From Bacillus mycoides (lineage in GTDB: Bacteria; Bacillota; Bacilli; Bacillales; Bacillaceae_G), in the NCBI RefSeq assembly GCF_001757995.1, contig NZ_LXLV01000023.1, positions 1-64,000 of the forward strand: 64,000 nt of DNA, written 5' to 3'. Each line of letters begins with the position of its first letter. The stretch's first letter is position 1. Below, piece after piece: positions 26,949 to 35,439 of this stretch. Made by a program: the position numbers and the translations under genes. Below the pieces are notes generated by a model. The model was not told the DNA's origin. It did no database searches and saw nothing but the letters and a program-made list of their open reading frames with translations.

Positions 26949-28094
26949 ATGAAAGATATTTTATGGCTCATACAAAAAACGTTATCTGTACTTCTGAAAA
27001 ATAAAAAAGGGTTACTCATTATTATTAGCTTGCCGATAATAGGAACACTCATCTCCTTTTCGATATACGGAAATGTAGGGCAAGGAACGTTAAATATCGG
27101 GGTTATAAATAAAGAAAATCAGCCAATAGCAAATGATACAGTGAAATTTTTAGAAGGATTAAATCATGTAAATGTAAGTAAAGTGAAGGAGTCTGAAGTA
27201 GAAGATAAACTTACTTCAAAAAAACTTGATGGTGTTATTACATTAGAGTCCGGTTTTTCGGAAAGTGTTCGAGAAGGGAAACCGAGTCATATTGAAATTT
27301 CATCGATTAAAGGCGATCAAGTAACGGGGTTTATAAAATCATATTTATATAACTATGTTGATAATATTGCCGCAATTAGTAAAGTGGCAGGGACGGATCA
27401 AAGTACGTTTGATAACATGTATGCAGGGTATCAAAAAAGTTCATTTAAAGTAAAGGCTGAGACACTTGAAGATACTTCGAAAAATAAGGATATGACAAAC
27501 CAAACTATGGGTTACCTTATCATGTTTATGCTATTTTCAGCAGTGAACTTATCAGGATTTATTTTAAAAGAAAAAGAGAATAGAACGTATTTTAGATTAT
27601 TATCAACACCGATAGATGGAAAGAAATTTATATTATCTAATGTTGCAGTAAATATGATGATATTAACAGTGCAAATTGTCATTGCAGTATTATTTATGAC
27701 GAATGTTTTTCACACAAATATAAATATGCCTTTCATAGTGATGATTGGTGTGCTTATGATATTCGCTTTAATCGCAATTGGTTTATCATTAGTCATTGTG
27801 TCCTTTTCAAAAAGTTCAGCTGCTTCAAATGCGATGCAAAATATAGTGATAGTACCAACATGTCTACTTGCTGGATGTTATTTTCCATATGACATTATGC
27901 CAAAAGCGGTACAAAAAGTAGCTGATTTCCTTCCGCAGCGCTGGTTACTAGACACGATTTCAAAACTACAGCAAGGAATTCCATTTTCAGAGTTGTATTT
28001 AAACATTTTAATCTTATTCGCCTTTGCGATAGCGTTCTTCTTAATTGCTATTTATAAGTTTGGAAGAAATAATGATGCGAGGAACTTCATTTAA
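26949..28094 (+). CDS. ABC-2 type permease, second subunit
   Basis: A 381-residue permease with the same plan as its neighbour: N-terminal membrane segment (about 20-38), extracytoplasmic domain, then five segments, with TCLLAGCYFPYDIMPKAVQ near residue 305. The ATG at 26949 follows GGGAGGGG at 8 nt; the open frame extends upstream into the previous gene without a better site. It completes a one-ATPase, two-permease exporter like LnrLMN. A strong terminator follows at once. Confidence 0.9.
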   Translation: MKDILWLIQKTLSVLLKNKKGLLIIISLPIIGTLISFSIYGNVGQGTLNIGVINKENQPIANDTVKFLEGLNHVNVSKVKESEVEDKLTSKKLDGVITLESGFSESVREGKPSHIEISSIKGDQVTGFIKSYLYNYVDNIAAISKVAGTDQSTFDNMYAGYQKSSFKVKAETLEDTSKNKDMTNQTMGYLIMFMLFSAVNLSGFILKEKENRTYFRLLSTPIDGKKFILSNVAVNMMILTVQIVIAVLFMTNVFHTNINMPFIVMIGVLMIFALIAIGLSLVIVSFSKSSAASNAMQNIVIVPTCLLAGCYFPYDIMPKAVQKVADFLPQRWLLDTISKLQQGIPFSELYLNILILFAFAIAFFLIAIYKFGRNNDARNFI

Positions 28095-28097
28095 TGA

Positions 28098-28130
28098 AAA
28101 AAAGTGTGGCGTAATGCCACACTTTTTTTG
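28098..28130 (+). terminator. Terminator of the ABC exporter operon
   Basis: AAAAAGTGTGGC pairs with GCCACACTTTTT, then Ts. Confidence 0.92.
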
Positions 28131-28508
28131 TTTATAATTTAGAGTAGCTTTTGAAGTATCTTATATCAAGATTAAACAGCTATATTTTTAACCCCGTCCT
28201 ATATTTAGAGCGGGGTTTTGCTTGTTTGAGCTTTTATAATTAAATAACTTTATTGTCCTTTTATAAAAATATCAAACTTTTTTATAAAAGGATGCTTCAA
28301 TTGAATATAGCAAAAGCGTGTTTTGATCAATCTTTTTTCAAAACACGCTTTTGCTATTTGCTATTTTATTAAGGTTTATTAAGTTAATTTAATTAAACTT
28401 TATTCCAAGGCTACAGTAGATAGGTAGGTTTCTTGTTTATATTTATCATATCTGTCAGGATATTTTTTTCAGATTAGCCCCTCATAATCAGAATCGTTTC
28501 TATGCTCC
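28131..28508. other. Gene-free stretch with three hairpins
   Basis: No gene seen. It holds ACCCCG...CGGGGT (28191-28216), CCTTTTATAAAAA with its complement (28257-28269, 28279-28291), and a perfect 18-bp stem AGCAAAAGCGTGTTTTGA with its complement (28309-28326, 28338-28355). The last could end the convergent oatA transcript. Confidence 0.7.
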
Positions 28509-30323
28509 TTATTGATTTACTGCTTTTGCTACAAGGGCAGCATATGCTTCTGCACCTGCTTTCGTTAAATGTACGCCATCTGGTTCAAAGTATGCTTGAT
28601 TTCCGGCACTTGCTGCATACCAATCGACTAACACCACATTATTGTAAGCTGATGCTGCTTCTTTTAACTTCTCATTCACCAACGATTCCCACGGACGTGG
28701 TACTCTCGTATTAATTAATATAATTTTTCTTTCATTCCCAATCACTTTTATTAATTCTGCTAATTGCTCCTTGGTAAAGGCTCCATTTGTACCTAATCCA
28801 ATAATGACATGACTTCCTAAATTCCCCTCATTCTTTAGCTGTTCCACGGCAGGGATTGCTTTTGACATTTGCCGCCCTATTTTTGCATCAATTCTAATAT
28901 TAGGAAAAGTATTTTTTAAATACGGAGCAATATCAATCATGATTGAATCGCCTACAGCTGTAACTGTTATAGGATCTTTAGGTTGTGCGGAATTCGCTTC
29001 TTTTTGTTCTTTTTTATTTTGAGGTGGTTCACCGTCTGGTTTTTCCCAAACTGCAACTGGATGTTTAGCCGGCTCTTCTTGCACTGCTTCCACCTTATCT
29101 TTTTGAGGATTCTCCTTTGCTTTACTAGCTGTTGTTAATCCAAAAGTAGCTATCGAAGAAATAAATACTGCACATATTAAAGCTAACTTACCACTTACAG
29201 TTAAGTTTCTTATTTTCAAGTTCTTAATCTGAATATTCTTCAATGCGCCTTTTCGTATTGGATTTTCAATAAACTTCCACGAAATTTGTGCAACAATTAT
29301 AATTAGGAGAAATTGAAGAATTGCTCTTGTAATCGAAAACTCCCCAGCATTTACCTTCGGAGTCGTCAATGTAATAATCGGATAATGCCAGAGATATATT
29401 CCATATGATCGTACACCCATCCAACGTAGTGGTCTAAATCTCAAAAATTGTGCGATTCTGCTCGCCGGATGCGCAAGGTTAGCGACTAATAAGGCTGTAG
29501 CAAGTGATAAAAGGACCATTCCCCCACGATATAGAAACGGCTCATATTGATTCGTCTTCCAAAACATAATGAGAATGATGCTAAGAGCAATTCCCCCAAT
29601 AACATCAAGAATAAGACGTGCTTGCGGAATAATTTTTTTCGCAAGCCTACTGCTTGGCCAAATTAAGGCAAGTGCCGCCCCAATTAATAAAGAAAAAGCC
29701 CGTGTATCAGTACCGTAATAAATTCTACTTGGGTCAGAGCCTGGTTCATATAGAATTGCCATTGCTAAAGCGGATACAATTGCTCCTATACAAATAAACA
29801 AGATCATGCGTGATTGTTTTTTTATGTAATAAAATCCTAAACTAATGACGAACGGCCAAACCACATAAAATTGTTCCTCAACAGCTAACGACCAAAAATG
29901 ATTTAGCGGAGAGGGCTGACCAAAGCTATCAAAATAAGATAATTTATGATAAATATACCACCAATTACTAACATATAATAAAGCGGCTAATGAGTCTCCT
30001 CGCATCTTTACAAGTAAAGAACTATGAAAGATTGTAATCCATGCTATGATGACGATGAGCATGATCAGCATTCCGGGAAGTAATCTCCTTGCCCTACTGA
30101 TCCAGAATTTCTTTAAGTCAATTCTCTTATTATTCTTCCATTCTATAGCTAGAATATCTGTAATTAAATAACCGGAAAGTACAAAAAATACGGTGACACC
30201 TAAAAATCCACCGGGCATCCAATTAAAATTGATATGATATAAAATAACACCTAGTATGGCTAGGCCCCTTAGACTGTCCAATCCAACCATATAGCGACTA
30301 TTTTTCTTTAATGGTTCGGGCAT
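28509..30323 (-). CDS. oatA: OatA-type membrane O-acyltransferase with C-terminal SGNH domain
   Basis: A 604-residue two-part enzyme. Residues 1-400 are an acyltransferase_3 domain with about eleven membrane segments, with VILYH at 26-30, FFVLSGYLITDIL and WSLAVEEQFYVVWP at 144-157. After a Pro/Lys/Glu-rich linker (400-450) an extracytoplasmic SGNH esterase-like domain carries AVGDSIM (Ser460) and DGVHLT (Asp582, His585). This is the plan of peptidoglycan O-acetyltransferase OatA, which acetylates MurNAc and gives lysozyme resistance. Other cell-wall or teichoic acceptors are possible because B. cereus-group genomes carry several paralogues. Confidence 0.88.
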   Translation of the reverse strand: MPEPLKKNSRYMVGLDSLRGLAILGVILYHINFNWMPGGFLGVTVFFVLSGYLITDILAIEWKNNKRIDLKKFWISRARRLLPGMLIMLIVIIAWITIFHSSLLVKMRGDSLAALLYVSNWWYIYHKLSYFDSFGQPSPLNHFWSLAVEEQFYVVWPFVISLGFYYIKKQSRMILFICIGAIVSALAMAILYEPGSDPSRIYYGTDTRAFSLLIGAALALIWPSSRLAKKIIPQARLILDVIGGIALSIILIMFWKTNQYEPFLYRGGMVLLSLATALLVANLAHPASRIAQFLRFRPLRWMGVRSYGIYLWHYPIITLTTPKVNAGEFSITRAILQFLLIIIVAQISWKFIENPIRKGALKNIQIKNLKIRNLTVSGKLALICAVFISSIATFGLTTASKAKENPQKDKVEAVQEEPAKHPVAVWEKPDGEPPQNKKEQKEANSAQPKDPITVTAVGDSIMIDIAPYLKNTFPNIRIDAKIGRQMSKAIPAVEQLKNEGNLGSHVIIGLGTNGAFTKEQLAELIKVIGNERKIILINTRVPRPWESLVNEKLKEAASAYNNVVLVDWYAASAGNQAYFEPDGVHLTKAGAEAYAALVAKAVNQ

Positions 30324-30495
30324 TCACAGTCACCCCCTATGTTTCTCTAAAAATCCGGTAAATACTTGTACTATAAAAATCTATTCATTTCACATCATTT
30401 GAAAATTATGAATTATTCATGAAATAAAAATATTGCAAAAATATTACAAAACTCATTAACAAAGACACTTATTTTTTTGATTACAAACACAGTAA

Positions 30496-30908
30496 CTAGC
30501 ATTTTATCACGTTATCTAGTTTCATAAAATAGATTTCACTAGGAAACGTTTCGCCCTCCCCAAGTATTTGCACCAGAACCTGTCTAATAAGGTATCTACA
30601 CTGTACATTTAATGGTTGACTAGAACTTGTACGCATTTGAAACTTGATCTCATCAGAACTCAATGCAATACCAGTGCACAAAACACCTTCCATACTAGCT
30701 CTTCCTGTTCTTTTATTAACAGAACCATCTAGTATTGTGATTTTTTCTGTTGTGATACTAGTTTTTGCATATGAGAAAATTTTTTTTTTATAAAATCTAC
30801 AACTACCTCCTGTTCAACTCTTGAACGCATAGTGTTTGCAGTATAAGGGATAAATTCACGTAAATCATCTTCGAATTGAATTATATTACCCGTTTGAGTA
30901 TCCTTCAT
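30496..30908 (-). pseudogene. Unknown gene interrupted at a ten-A tract
   Basis: From an ATG at 30908 (no clear SD) the minus strand reads MKDTQTGNIIQFEDDLREFI and on to VVDFIKKK, then meets a run of ten A residues (30780-30789 as T on the plus strand) and stops soon after at a TAG. Adding one A moves into the frame IFSYAKTSITTEKITILDGS, which joins directly to RASMEGVLCTGIALSSDEIK and ends at 30496, about 137 residues in all. Either the gene is dead, or polymerase slippage at the A-tract yields some full-length product, or the run length was mis-sequenced. I do not recognise the family. Confidence 0.6.
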
Positions 30909-30969
30909 AGGTTCTCAGTCCAAGACATTTGAATAAATATACTTACTTTAATTTTAACAATGTGAATCA

Positions 30970-31030
30970 TTGAAATACTATATTGCGTATAGTACAATGA
31001 GCTTCGTGCAAAGTCAACCTGATTGACTTT
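30970..31030 (+). promoter_or_regulatory. Promoter and operator region of the MarR gene
   Basis: TTGAAA (30970-30975), a 17-bp spacer and TACAAT (30993-30998) form a promoter. Its spacer holds a perfect dyad TACTATA-TTGCG-TATAGTA (30976-30994). A second perfect dyad, AAAGTCAA-CCTGA-TTGACTTT (31010-31030), lies downstream. Both are placed for autoregulation by the MarR protein. Confidence 0.75.
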
Positions 31031-31049
31031 ATTCAAGGAGGTTTTATAC

Positions 31050-31523
31050 ATGAATAAACGAGAATTTAGTGATTTAGATCTTACATCACTTTTTTCATTA
31101 TCCTTTCGTACGGTGATTGATGAACTACATGACAGATTGAATGAATTGGGGTTTGGAGATATTAGACCTGCACATGGTTTTATGTTTAAATGTATCACCC
31201 CTGATGGAGCAACCGGTATAGAATTGGCGGAATACTTAGGAATTACAAAACAAGCTGTAAGTAAAATGGTGGATTATCTTGAGAAAAGTGGTTATGTAAT
31301 GCGCCAAACTCATCCCACTGATAAAAGAGGGAAGATTATCGTTTTGACCGAACGAGGTTGGTTAGTATTGAAGGCAAAAGAAGAAATACTAACTGATATT
31401 GAGAGGCGCTGGATTGAAAATATAGGTGCTGAGCGCATGCAAATGCTCAAAGAAGATTTAACAAAATTAGTTTATGAAACAAATGAAGGTAAAATGTCAT
31501 TGAGGTCTAGACCGGTTTGGTAA
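31050..31523 (+). CDS. MarR family transcriptional regulator
   Basis: A 157-residue winged-helix regulator with TGIELAEYLGITKQAVSKMV (about residues 54-73) as the recognition region and the wing THPTDKRGKIIVLTERG (about 86-102). The N- and C-terminal helices should form the dimer. The ATG at 31050 follows AAGGAGG at 9 nt. The gene stands alone: no transporter or enzyme lies next to it on the same strand, so its main target is not visible. Two inverted repeats overlap its promoter. The ligand is unknown. Confidence 0.9.
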   Translation: MNKREFSDLDLTSLFSLSFRTVIDELHDRLNELGFGDIRPAHGFMFKCITPDGATGIELAEYLGITKQAVSKMVDYLEKSGYVMRQTHPTDKRGKIIVLTERGWLVLKAKEEILTDIERRWIENIGAERMQMLKEDLTKLVYETNEGKMSLRSRPVW

Positions 31524-31543
31524 ATATAGCGTGTCTCAAAATA

Positions 31544-31770
31544 TTAGATTAAAGGGTTTACGGTGAGGAAACTACCATTATCCAGTTCGTTACATATTTC
31601 TTGAACCAACATTTTGAAGCGTTCTTCTACTTTTGTGTTTAGAAAAATCTTTCTTCTGTATCGTGGACAAAACACAAAATGATAGTTAATGAATGATACG
31701 GTTGTTTTAGTTCTTCTATAATCATTTATCATAGTTACGTTGTATCAGTTTCTTTACTAGACTGATACAA
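31544..31770 (-). mobile_element. IS200/IS605 family remnant (truncated tnpA with end hairpin)
   Basis: The frame 31732-31544 encodes the first 50 residues of a Y1 transposase TnpA (YRRTKTTVSFINYHFVFCPR, then YRRKIFLNTKVEERFKMLVQ). It then jumps to GSFLTVNPLI and stops. The catalytic H-x-H block, normally just before F-L-x-V-N-P, falls in the missing piece, and the Tyr-bearing C-terminus is absent. Just upstream of the gene, TTGTATCAGT (31740-31749) pairs with ACTGATACAA (31761-31770), as expected for a terminal hairpin of such elements. The element cannot transpose by itself. Confidence 0.82.
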
Positions 31771-32233
31771 AAAGGATGAAAAATAAAAGATACCAACACT
31801 TTGGATACTTTAAGTACCACAAATCTTCCGATTTTTAGTGATACTCCGTATCTAACCTCACTTTCATCCCATGCCTAAAGGCGATAGGCTTTCTCGTTCG
31901 GAAAGGGCTGTAACAGACTCCATTAGGAATCATCCATTATTCTTTTTCAATTTATTATCTTTTTGAATCAGAATCACTATTTTTGTAATCCGATAAAAAA
32001 TGTCGAAAAATAGCTATAATTGTCTAATTTTGATTGCTATAAGACCTGTTCGATGTTAAGTGAACTAGCAATAATACGTCGAAATAAAATCTTGGATTTT
32101 GGTGCGGAAAATTCAGCTGACTCGAAAATAATCTCTAAAACATAGACATACTGATACTATCAATCTAGAAAAGAGATGGTGTTCAGTGTGAAGAAGAAAA
32201 ACTCATTCAAAATGAGCTTGATATTAAGGGAAA
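31771..32233. other. Decayed intergenic stretch
   Basis: No intact gene is seen. The stretch lies between the IS200/IS605 remnant and the galE remnant. Short coding-like pieces and a small GGC/GCC hairpin near 31873-31890 are present but cannot be assigned. Confidence 0.5.
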
Positions 32234-32314
32234 TGGAAACCAAAATATACTTCTATTAAGGATATTATCGCTACAGCATGGAAATGGCATCAAAGTCATT
32301 CAGAAGGGTATTAA
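32234..32314 (+). pseudogene. galE: 3' remnant of a UDP-glucose 4-epimerase gene
   Basis: The frame ending at TAA 32314 reads WKPKYTSIKDIIATAWKWHQ and then SHSEGY. This is the usual C-terminal end of Bacillus GalE, where a W-x-x-x-x-x-I-x-D-I-I-x-x-A-W-x-W-H pattern closes the protein. Upstream the frame is closed by a TAA (32225-32227), and no other part of galE is found. It is a 26-codon scar next to the IS remnant, suggesting a deletion in which the rest of the gene was lost. Confidence 0.7.
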
Positions 32315-32328
32315 AACATTCGAAAAAG

Positions 32329-32370
32329 AACTGCACTAAAGGAGGTGAAACTTCTAGTGCAGTTTTATCT
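32329..32370. terminator. Hairpin terminator
   Basis: AACTGCACTA pairs with TAGTGCAGTT. T-rich on both sides, so it can end the cardiolipin-synthase-like transcript from the right. Confidence 0.75.
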
Positions 32371-32372
32371 TT

Positions 32373-33599
32373 TTATAAATAATACTCAAATATTTTTGCA
32401 ACCTTTTCCTTCATTTTTTCTTTTATAGATAATTGATTGACGTCAGAGGATGTTACTCGCTTTGAATTTTGTAAGTCTGCATTAATGACAGGCTTTATTT
32501 TTGAAATATAGACAGGGTCATGGATATAACAGTTTATTTCTTCATTTAAGTGAAACGAACGTGAATCAAAATTTACGGTCCCAACCATCAATACGCGTTC
32601 ATCAATTAAGAATGATTTAGCGTGTAGCACTCCCTTTTTATAACCATATACTTCTATTCCCTGTTTTAATGCTTTTCGGATATATGGATACGCTGCTTCT
32701 TTAACTAACAGTGCATCTGAATGAGGTGAGAACAGAATTTTGACACGAACTCCTCTCTTTCTTGCAGCTACTAATGCGTTCCAAATAGTTCTATCTTTTG
32801 GTATAAAATAAGGTGTTAATATAATGATGGACTCTTTTGCTTGTTGAAACAGCATTGCATAATCTTGCCCAAGTTTTTCTCCGCTATAATATGCAGTAAA
32901 TCGATGCGAGGTTGCTCCCTTTTCCTTTACCGAACTGTGTATCGGAATCGGTTTTTCTGAATTTTTCTTCCAGTCTAATACAAATTGGTGTTCTAGATCT
33001 TGAACTCCTTCTCCTCGTATTTGAAGATGATAATCTCTCCAGTAACCAAGTTTTTCTTTTTCTCCTAAATACTTTTTGCCAATGTTAAATCCGCCAATGT
33101 ACCCAATCTTTCCATCAATAACTGAAATACGGCGATGATTCCGATGATCCAAAGAAGAAAAAAGATAAGGGAAAGCAGGTTTATTGTAATACGTAAAATG
33201 CACGCCTTTTTTAACTAATAATTCTCTTTCCTTTTTCTTTAGTAAAATTCCACCTAGCCTGTCCAATGCATAGTATACTTCTACACCTTCTTGACTTTTT
33301 TGTCTCAATAACTCTAGAAACTGATGACTTACTTTATCATCAGCAATAGAGAAAAAGTTAATATGTACATAATCTTTTGCTTTCTTTATATCTGAGAATA
33401 ATTGATTGTTTAACTGTTTCCCGTCTGCATACATAGTAATATCACTTTGACGAATAGGGTATTGGCTAGACTGCTGGATAAATCCCCCGTTTTTTCCAGC
33501 TGTTGTTCTTTCGATTTCACCCCAAACAAGCAAAACAAGAAATACGCCGATAAATACAAAGAGGAGTACTCGGAAAATTTCCCCTATCTTTTTCAGCAT
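32373..33599 (-). CDS. Phospholipase D / cardiolipin synthase-like protein
   Basis: A 408-residue protein with one N-terminal membrane segment (about 8-26) and two PLD domains. The second HKD motif is canonical (HAKSFLIDERVLMVGTVNFDSRS region, about residue 320). The first reads NHRRISVIDGKIGYIGGFN, with Arg where HxKxxxxD has Lys. Bacterial Cls proteins join two phosphatidylglycerols to form cardiolipin; this single-anchor form is shorter than the usual two-anchor Cls, so another phosphodiester substrate is possible. AAGGAG precedes the ATG. A paralogue with the same plan and the same Lys to Arg change lies at 36967. Confidence 0.85.
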   Translation of the reverse strand: MLKKIGEIFRVLLFVFIGVFLVLLVWGEIERTTAGKNGGFIQQSSQYPIRQSDITMYADGKQLNNQLFSDIKKAKDYVHINFFSIADDKVSHQFLELLRQKSQEGVEVYYALDRLGGILLKKKERELLVKKGVHFTYYNKPAFPYLFSSLDHRNHRRISVIDGKIGYIGGFNIGKKYLGEKEKLGYWRDYHLQIRGEGVQDLEHQFVLDWKKNSEKPIPIHSSVKEKGATSHRFTAYYSGEKLGQDYAMLFQQAKESIIILTPYFIPKDRTIWNALVAARKRGVRVKILFSPHSDALLVKEAAYPYIRKALKQGIEVYGYKKGVLHAKSFLIDERVLMVGTVNFDSRSFHLNEEINCYIHDPVYISKIKPVINADLQNSKRVTSSDVNQLSIKEKMKEKVAKIFEYYL

Positions 33600-33936
33600 A
33601 TTTAATCTCCTTTATATATTATCGTTTTCTTTCTGTTAGTTTTTGTTATCGGGAAAAAAATATTCCATAGCCATTCATGAAGTTAATCTTTACCATAGGA
33701 TATATAAATAAACTACGTTCTTAAAGGGTAGATTTTTCTTATGAATACTCTATTTACATCAAGTTAACATAACACCACTTAACGGTATTCCATGTATCTA
33801 TTAGCTAAAAAAAATCATCCTCGAATAATTAACTGTAAAATTTCTCATTCACATAACCCTAAAATTGGAAATCGTACTGTGATAACAAAATAGGCATTCT
33901 ATATTTTGAAGTACTTTTACAGGGAGGAAATACTAC
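33600..33936. other. Divergent intergenic region
   Basis: AT-rich spacer between divergent genes; no gene seen. CATTCTA at 33895-33901 fits a sigma-G -10 box (CATWHTA) for the DUF1657 gene, but no good -35 is present at the right distance. Confidence 0.4.
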
Positions 33937-34137
33937 ATGACAGTAAGCACTAAACTTAAACAAACTATCGCTGGTTTAAAGGGTGCTCAAGCATGCCTAG
34001 AAGGATTTGTTCTTGATACTGATAATCAGCAAGCAAAACAATTATATAAAGATGCAGCACAACAAACTCAAGAAATTATTGAATCTTTGAATCCTCGTCT
34101 TCAGCAAATTGAACAAGAAGAACCTCAGTACAAGTAA
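33937..34137 (+). CDS. DUF1657 domain protein
   Basis: A 66-residue helical protein (STKLKQTIAGLKGAQACLEG, then DNQQAKQLYKDAAQQTQEII) matching the DUF1657 pattern. In spore formers these small proteins often lie with spoVA-type and DUF421 (YetF) genes expressed in the forespore. Here the gene is solitary, with AGGGAGG 9-10 nt before the ATG. A forespore role is inference. The helical, Gln-rich C-terminus could mediate oligomerisation. Confidence 0.8.
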   Translation: MTVSTKLKQTIAGLKGAQACLEGFVLDTDNQQAKQLYKDAAQQTQEIIESLNPRLQQIEQEEPQYK

Positions 34138-34437
34138 TAACACATAATACCTTTCACATAGAATGCCGTCCACATGGAAGGGTGTTCAGCTTAGATAGCG
34201 ATTATCAAAATGATGATTACAATTAAAGCGTCTCACCACATCACTATCAAAATAAGAAAAGCAAGTATCCCAAAACAAAAAAATGTTCATTTTTTTGTTT
34301 TGGGGCATTTTGAACTACTCACCATTTAATATCCTCATGGACTGTTTGAAGTGAAGTCTACAAATGAGATAAATAGATTTGATTTAAAGAACATCGCATA
34401 GCATCATCAGAATCGTTTCCGTACCCCAATTTTTCTC
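34138..34437. terminator. Gene-free stretch with a strong hairpin (34269-34307)
   Basis: No gene is seen. CCCAAAACAAAAAAATG pairs with CATTTTTTTGTTTTGGG across a 1-3 nt loop near 34287, giving a long A/T-rich stem that likely ends the DUF1657 transcript. Confidence 0.6.
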
Positions 34438-34468
34438 TTGACTTAGAGTATACTCTAATCGTTATAAT
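34438..34468 (+). promoter_or_regulatory. MerR-type promoter with 19-bp spacer
   Basis: TTGACT (34438-34443) and TATAAT (34463-34468) are separated by 19 bp. The spacer carries the perfect 16-bp palindrome TTAGAGTATACTCTAA (34443-34458). An overlong spacer with a centred dyad is the hallmark of promoters twisted open by MerR-family activators. It drives the DinB-family gene. No MerR-family gene is present in this window. Confidence 0.8.
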
Positions 34469-34536
34469 CAACTCATAGTTCAACCAAGAAAGATACGGAA
34501 AAAATGCGATTTAGATAGTGAAGGAGATTTAAAATC

Positions 34537-35040
34537 ATGGATAAATTTCAAGCAAATCAAGCGTTTAGCGAGGCAATAGTAAAATCATTAAGAGGAGAAC
34601 GAGGACATCTTCCCATCAAGAATGCTTTGTCGGATATAGACTTGGCGCTTGCGGGAAAGCGTAGAGAGGAACTGCCTTATTCTATTTATCAATTAGTGAA
34701 ACACATGACCTACTGGCAAGATTTTCTCTTATTATCCGCTCAGGGCAAGAAGCCAGCATTGCCTGCCCATGTGAGTGAGAGCTGGCCAGAAGAAGAATGT
34801 CCTGGCAGTGAGGAAGAATGGAAACAGACTATTCAGTATTTTCTTCAGGGGATCGATCAGGCATGCACGATTGCCCAAAATATTCAATTGGACATACCAT
34901 TGGAGAGTTGGCCTGGTGAAACCCCAGGTGGTGTGCTACGCAATATTGCATCTCACAACTCCTACCATTTAGGAGAAATTGTACTGATTCGCAGATTATT
35001 TAGTGCTTGGCCACCGCCAACAGGCGGATATCCGGTCTAA
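34537..35040 (+). CDS. DinB superfamily protein
   Basis: A 167-residue four-helix-bundle protein of the DinB/YfiT type. Metal-binding histidines are suggested by LVKHMTYWQD (His about 50) and ASHNSYHLGEIVLIRR (two His, about 140-146). Family members bind Zn or Ni and some are bacillithiol-dependent transferases (BstA); the activity here is unknown. GAAGGAG precedes the ATG. Codon use looks somewhat richer in G and C than in neighbours. A MerR-type promoter lies upstream, so it is likely induced by a thiol-reactive or metal stress. Confidence 0.88.
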   Translation: MDKFQANQAFSEAIVKSLRGERGHLPIKNALSDIDLALAGKRREELPYSIYQLVKHMTYWQDFLLLSAQGKKPALPAHVSESWPEEECPGSEEEWKQTIQYFLQGIDQACTIAQNIQLDIPLESWPGETPGGVLRNIASHNSYHLGEIVLIRRLFSAWPPPTGGYPV

Positions 35041-35251
35041 ACAAGGTTATGGATTGACCCCTTTCTTCTGAATTGATTCAATAGGTGACTACCCAGTTCC
35101 ATTGTCCCCCTCTTTAGGTGGTAGTGATGCTCTAAGTTGCCAAATAGATTTGTTAGAATATATACAGTAACTGACGAATTTTATACTACAAATGTGAGAG
35201 AGACGTTTATCTATTTTTAAAATGGATTTGCAAGTGTAGTGGATAATCTGG

Positions 35252-35299
35252 ATAATGATGAGAAATTTGATATATACATATCAAATTTCTCATCATTAT
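35252..35299. repeat. Perfect 22-bp inverted repeat with 4-nt loop
   Basis: The arm at 35252-35273 (starting ATAATGATGAGAAATTTG) is exactly complementary to 35278-35299. No T-run follows on either strand. It lies about 140 bp before the ATP-grasp start, in a stretch (35041-35439) with no gene I can support. Confidence 0.85.
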
Positions 35300-35439
35300 T
35301 AGTAGGAGCCGTAGGTTTAAAAACGCTTCTTCATGTTGGACTAGCTCATATAGCTAACCACAAATATGTTAAATTAAGATTGAATTATTATAAAATTAGT
35401 ATAATGAATATAATTACATTTTTGAAAGAAGGTATTCCC

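Noticed and set aside
30905-31198. 97-codon frame antisense to the MarR gene start
   Set aside because: No ribosome binding site; it opposes a well-supported gene and its promoter.
35239-35439. N-terminal extension of the ATP-grasp protein
   Set aside because: It would run through a perfect 22-bp hairpin, has no SD at its start, and does not resemble the family; the TTG at 35440 has a good SD.
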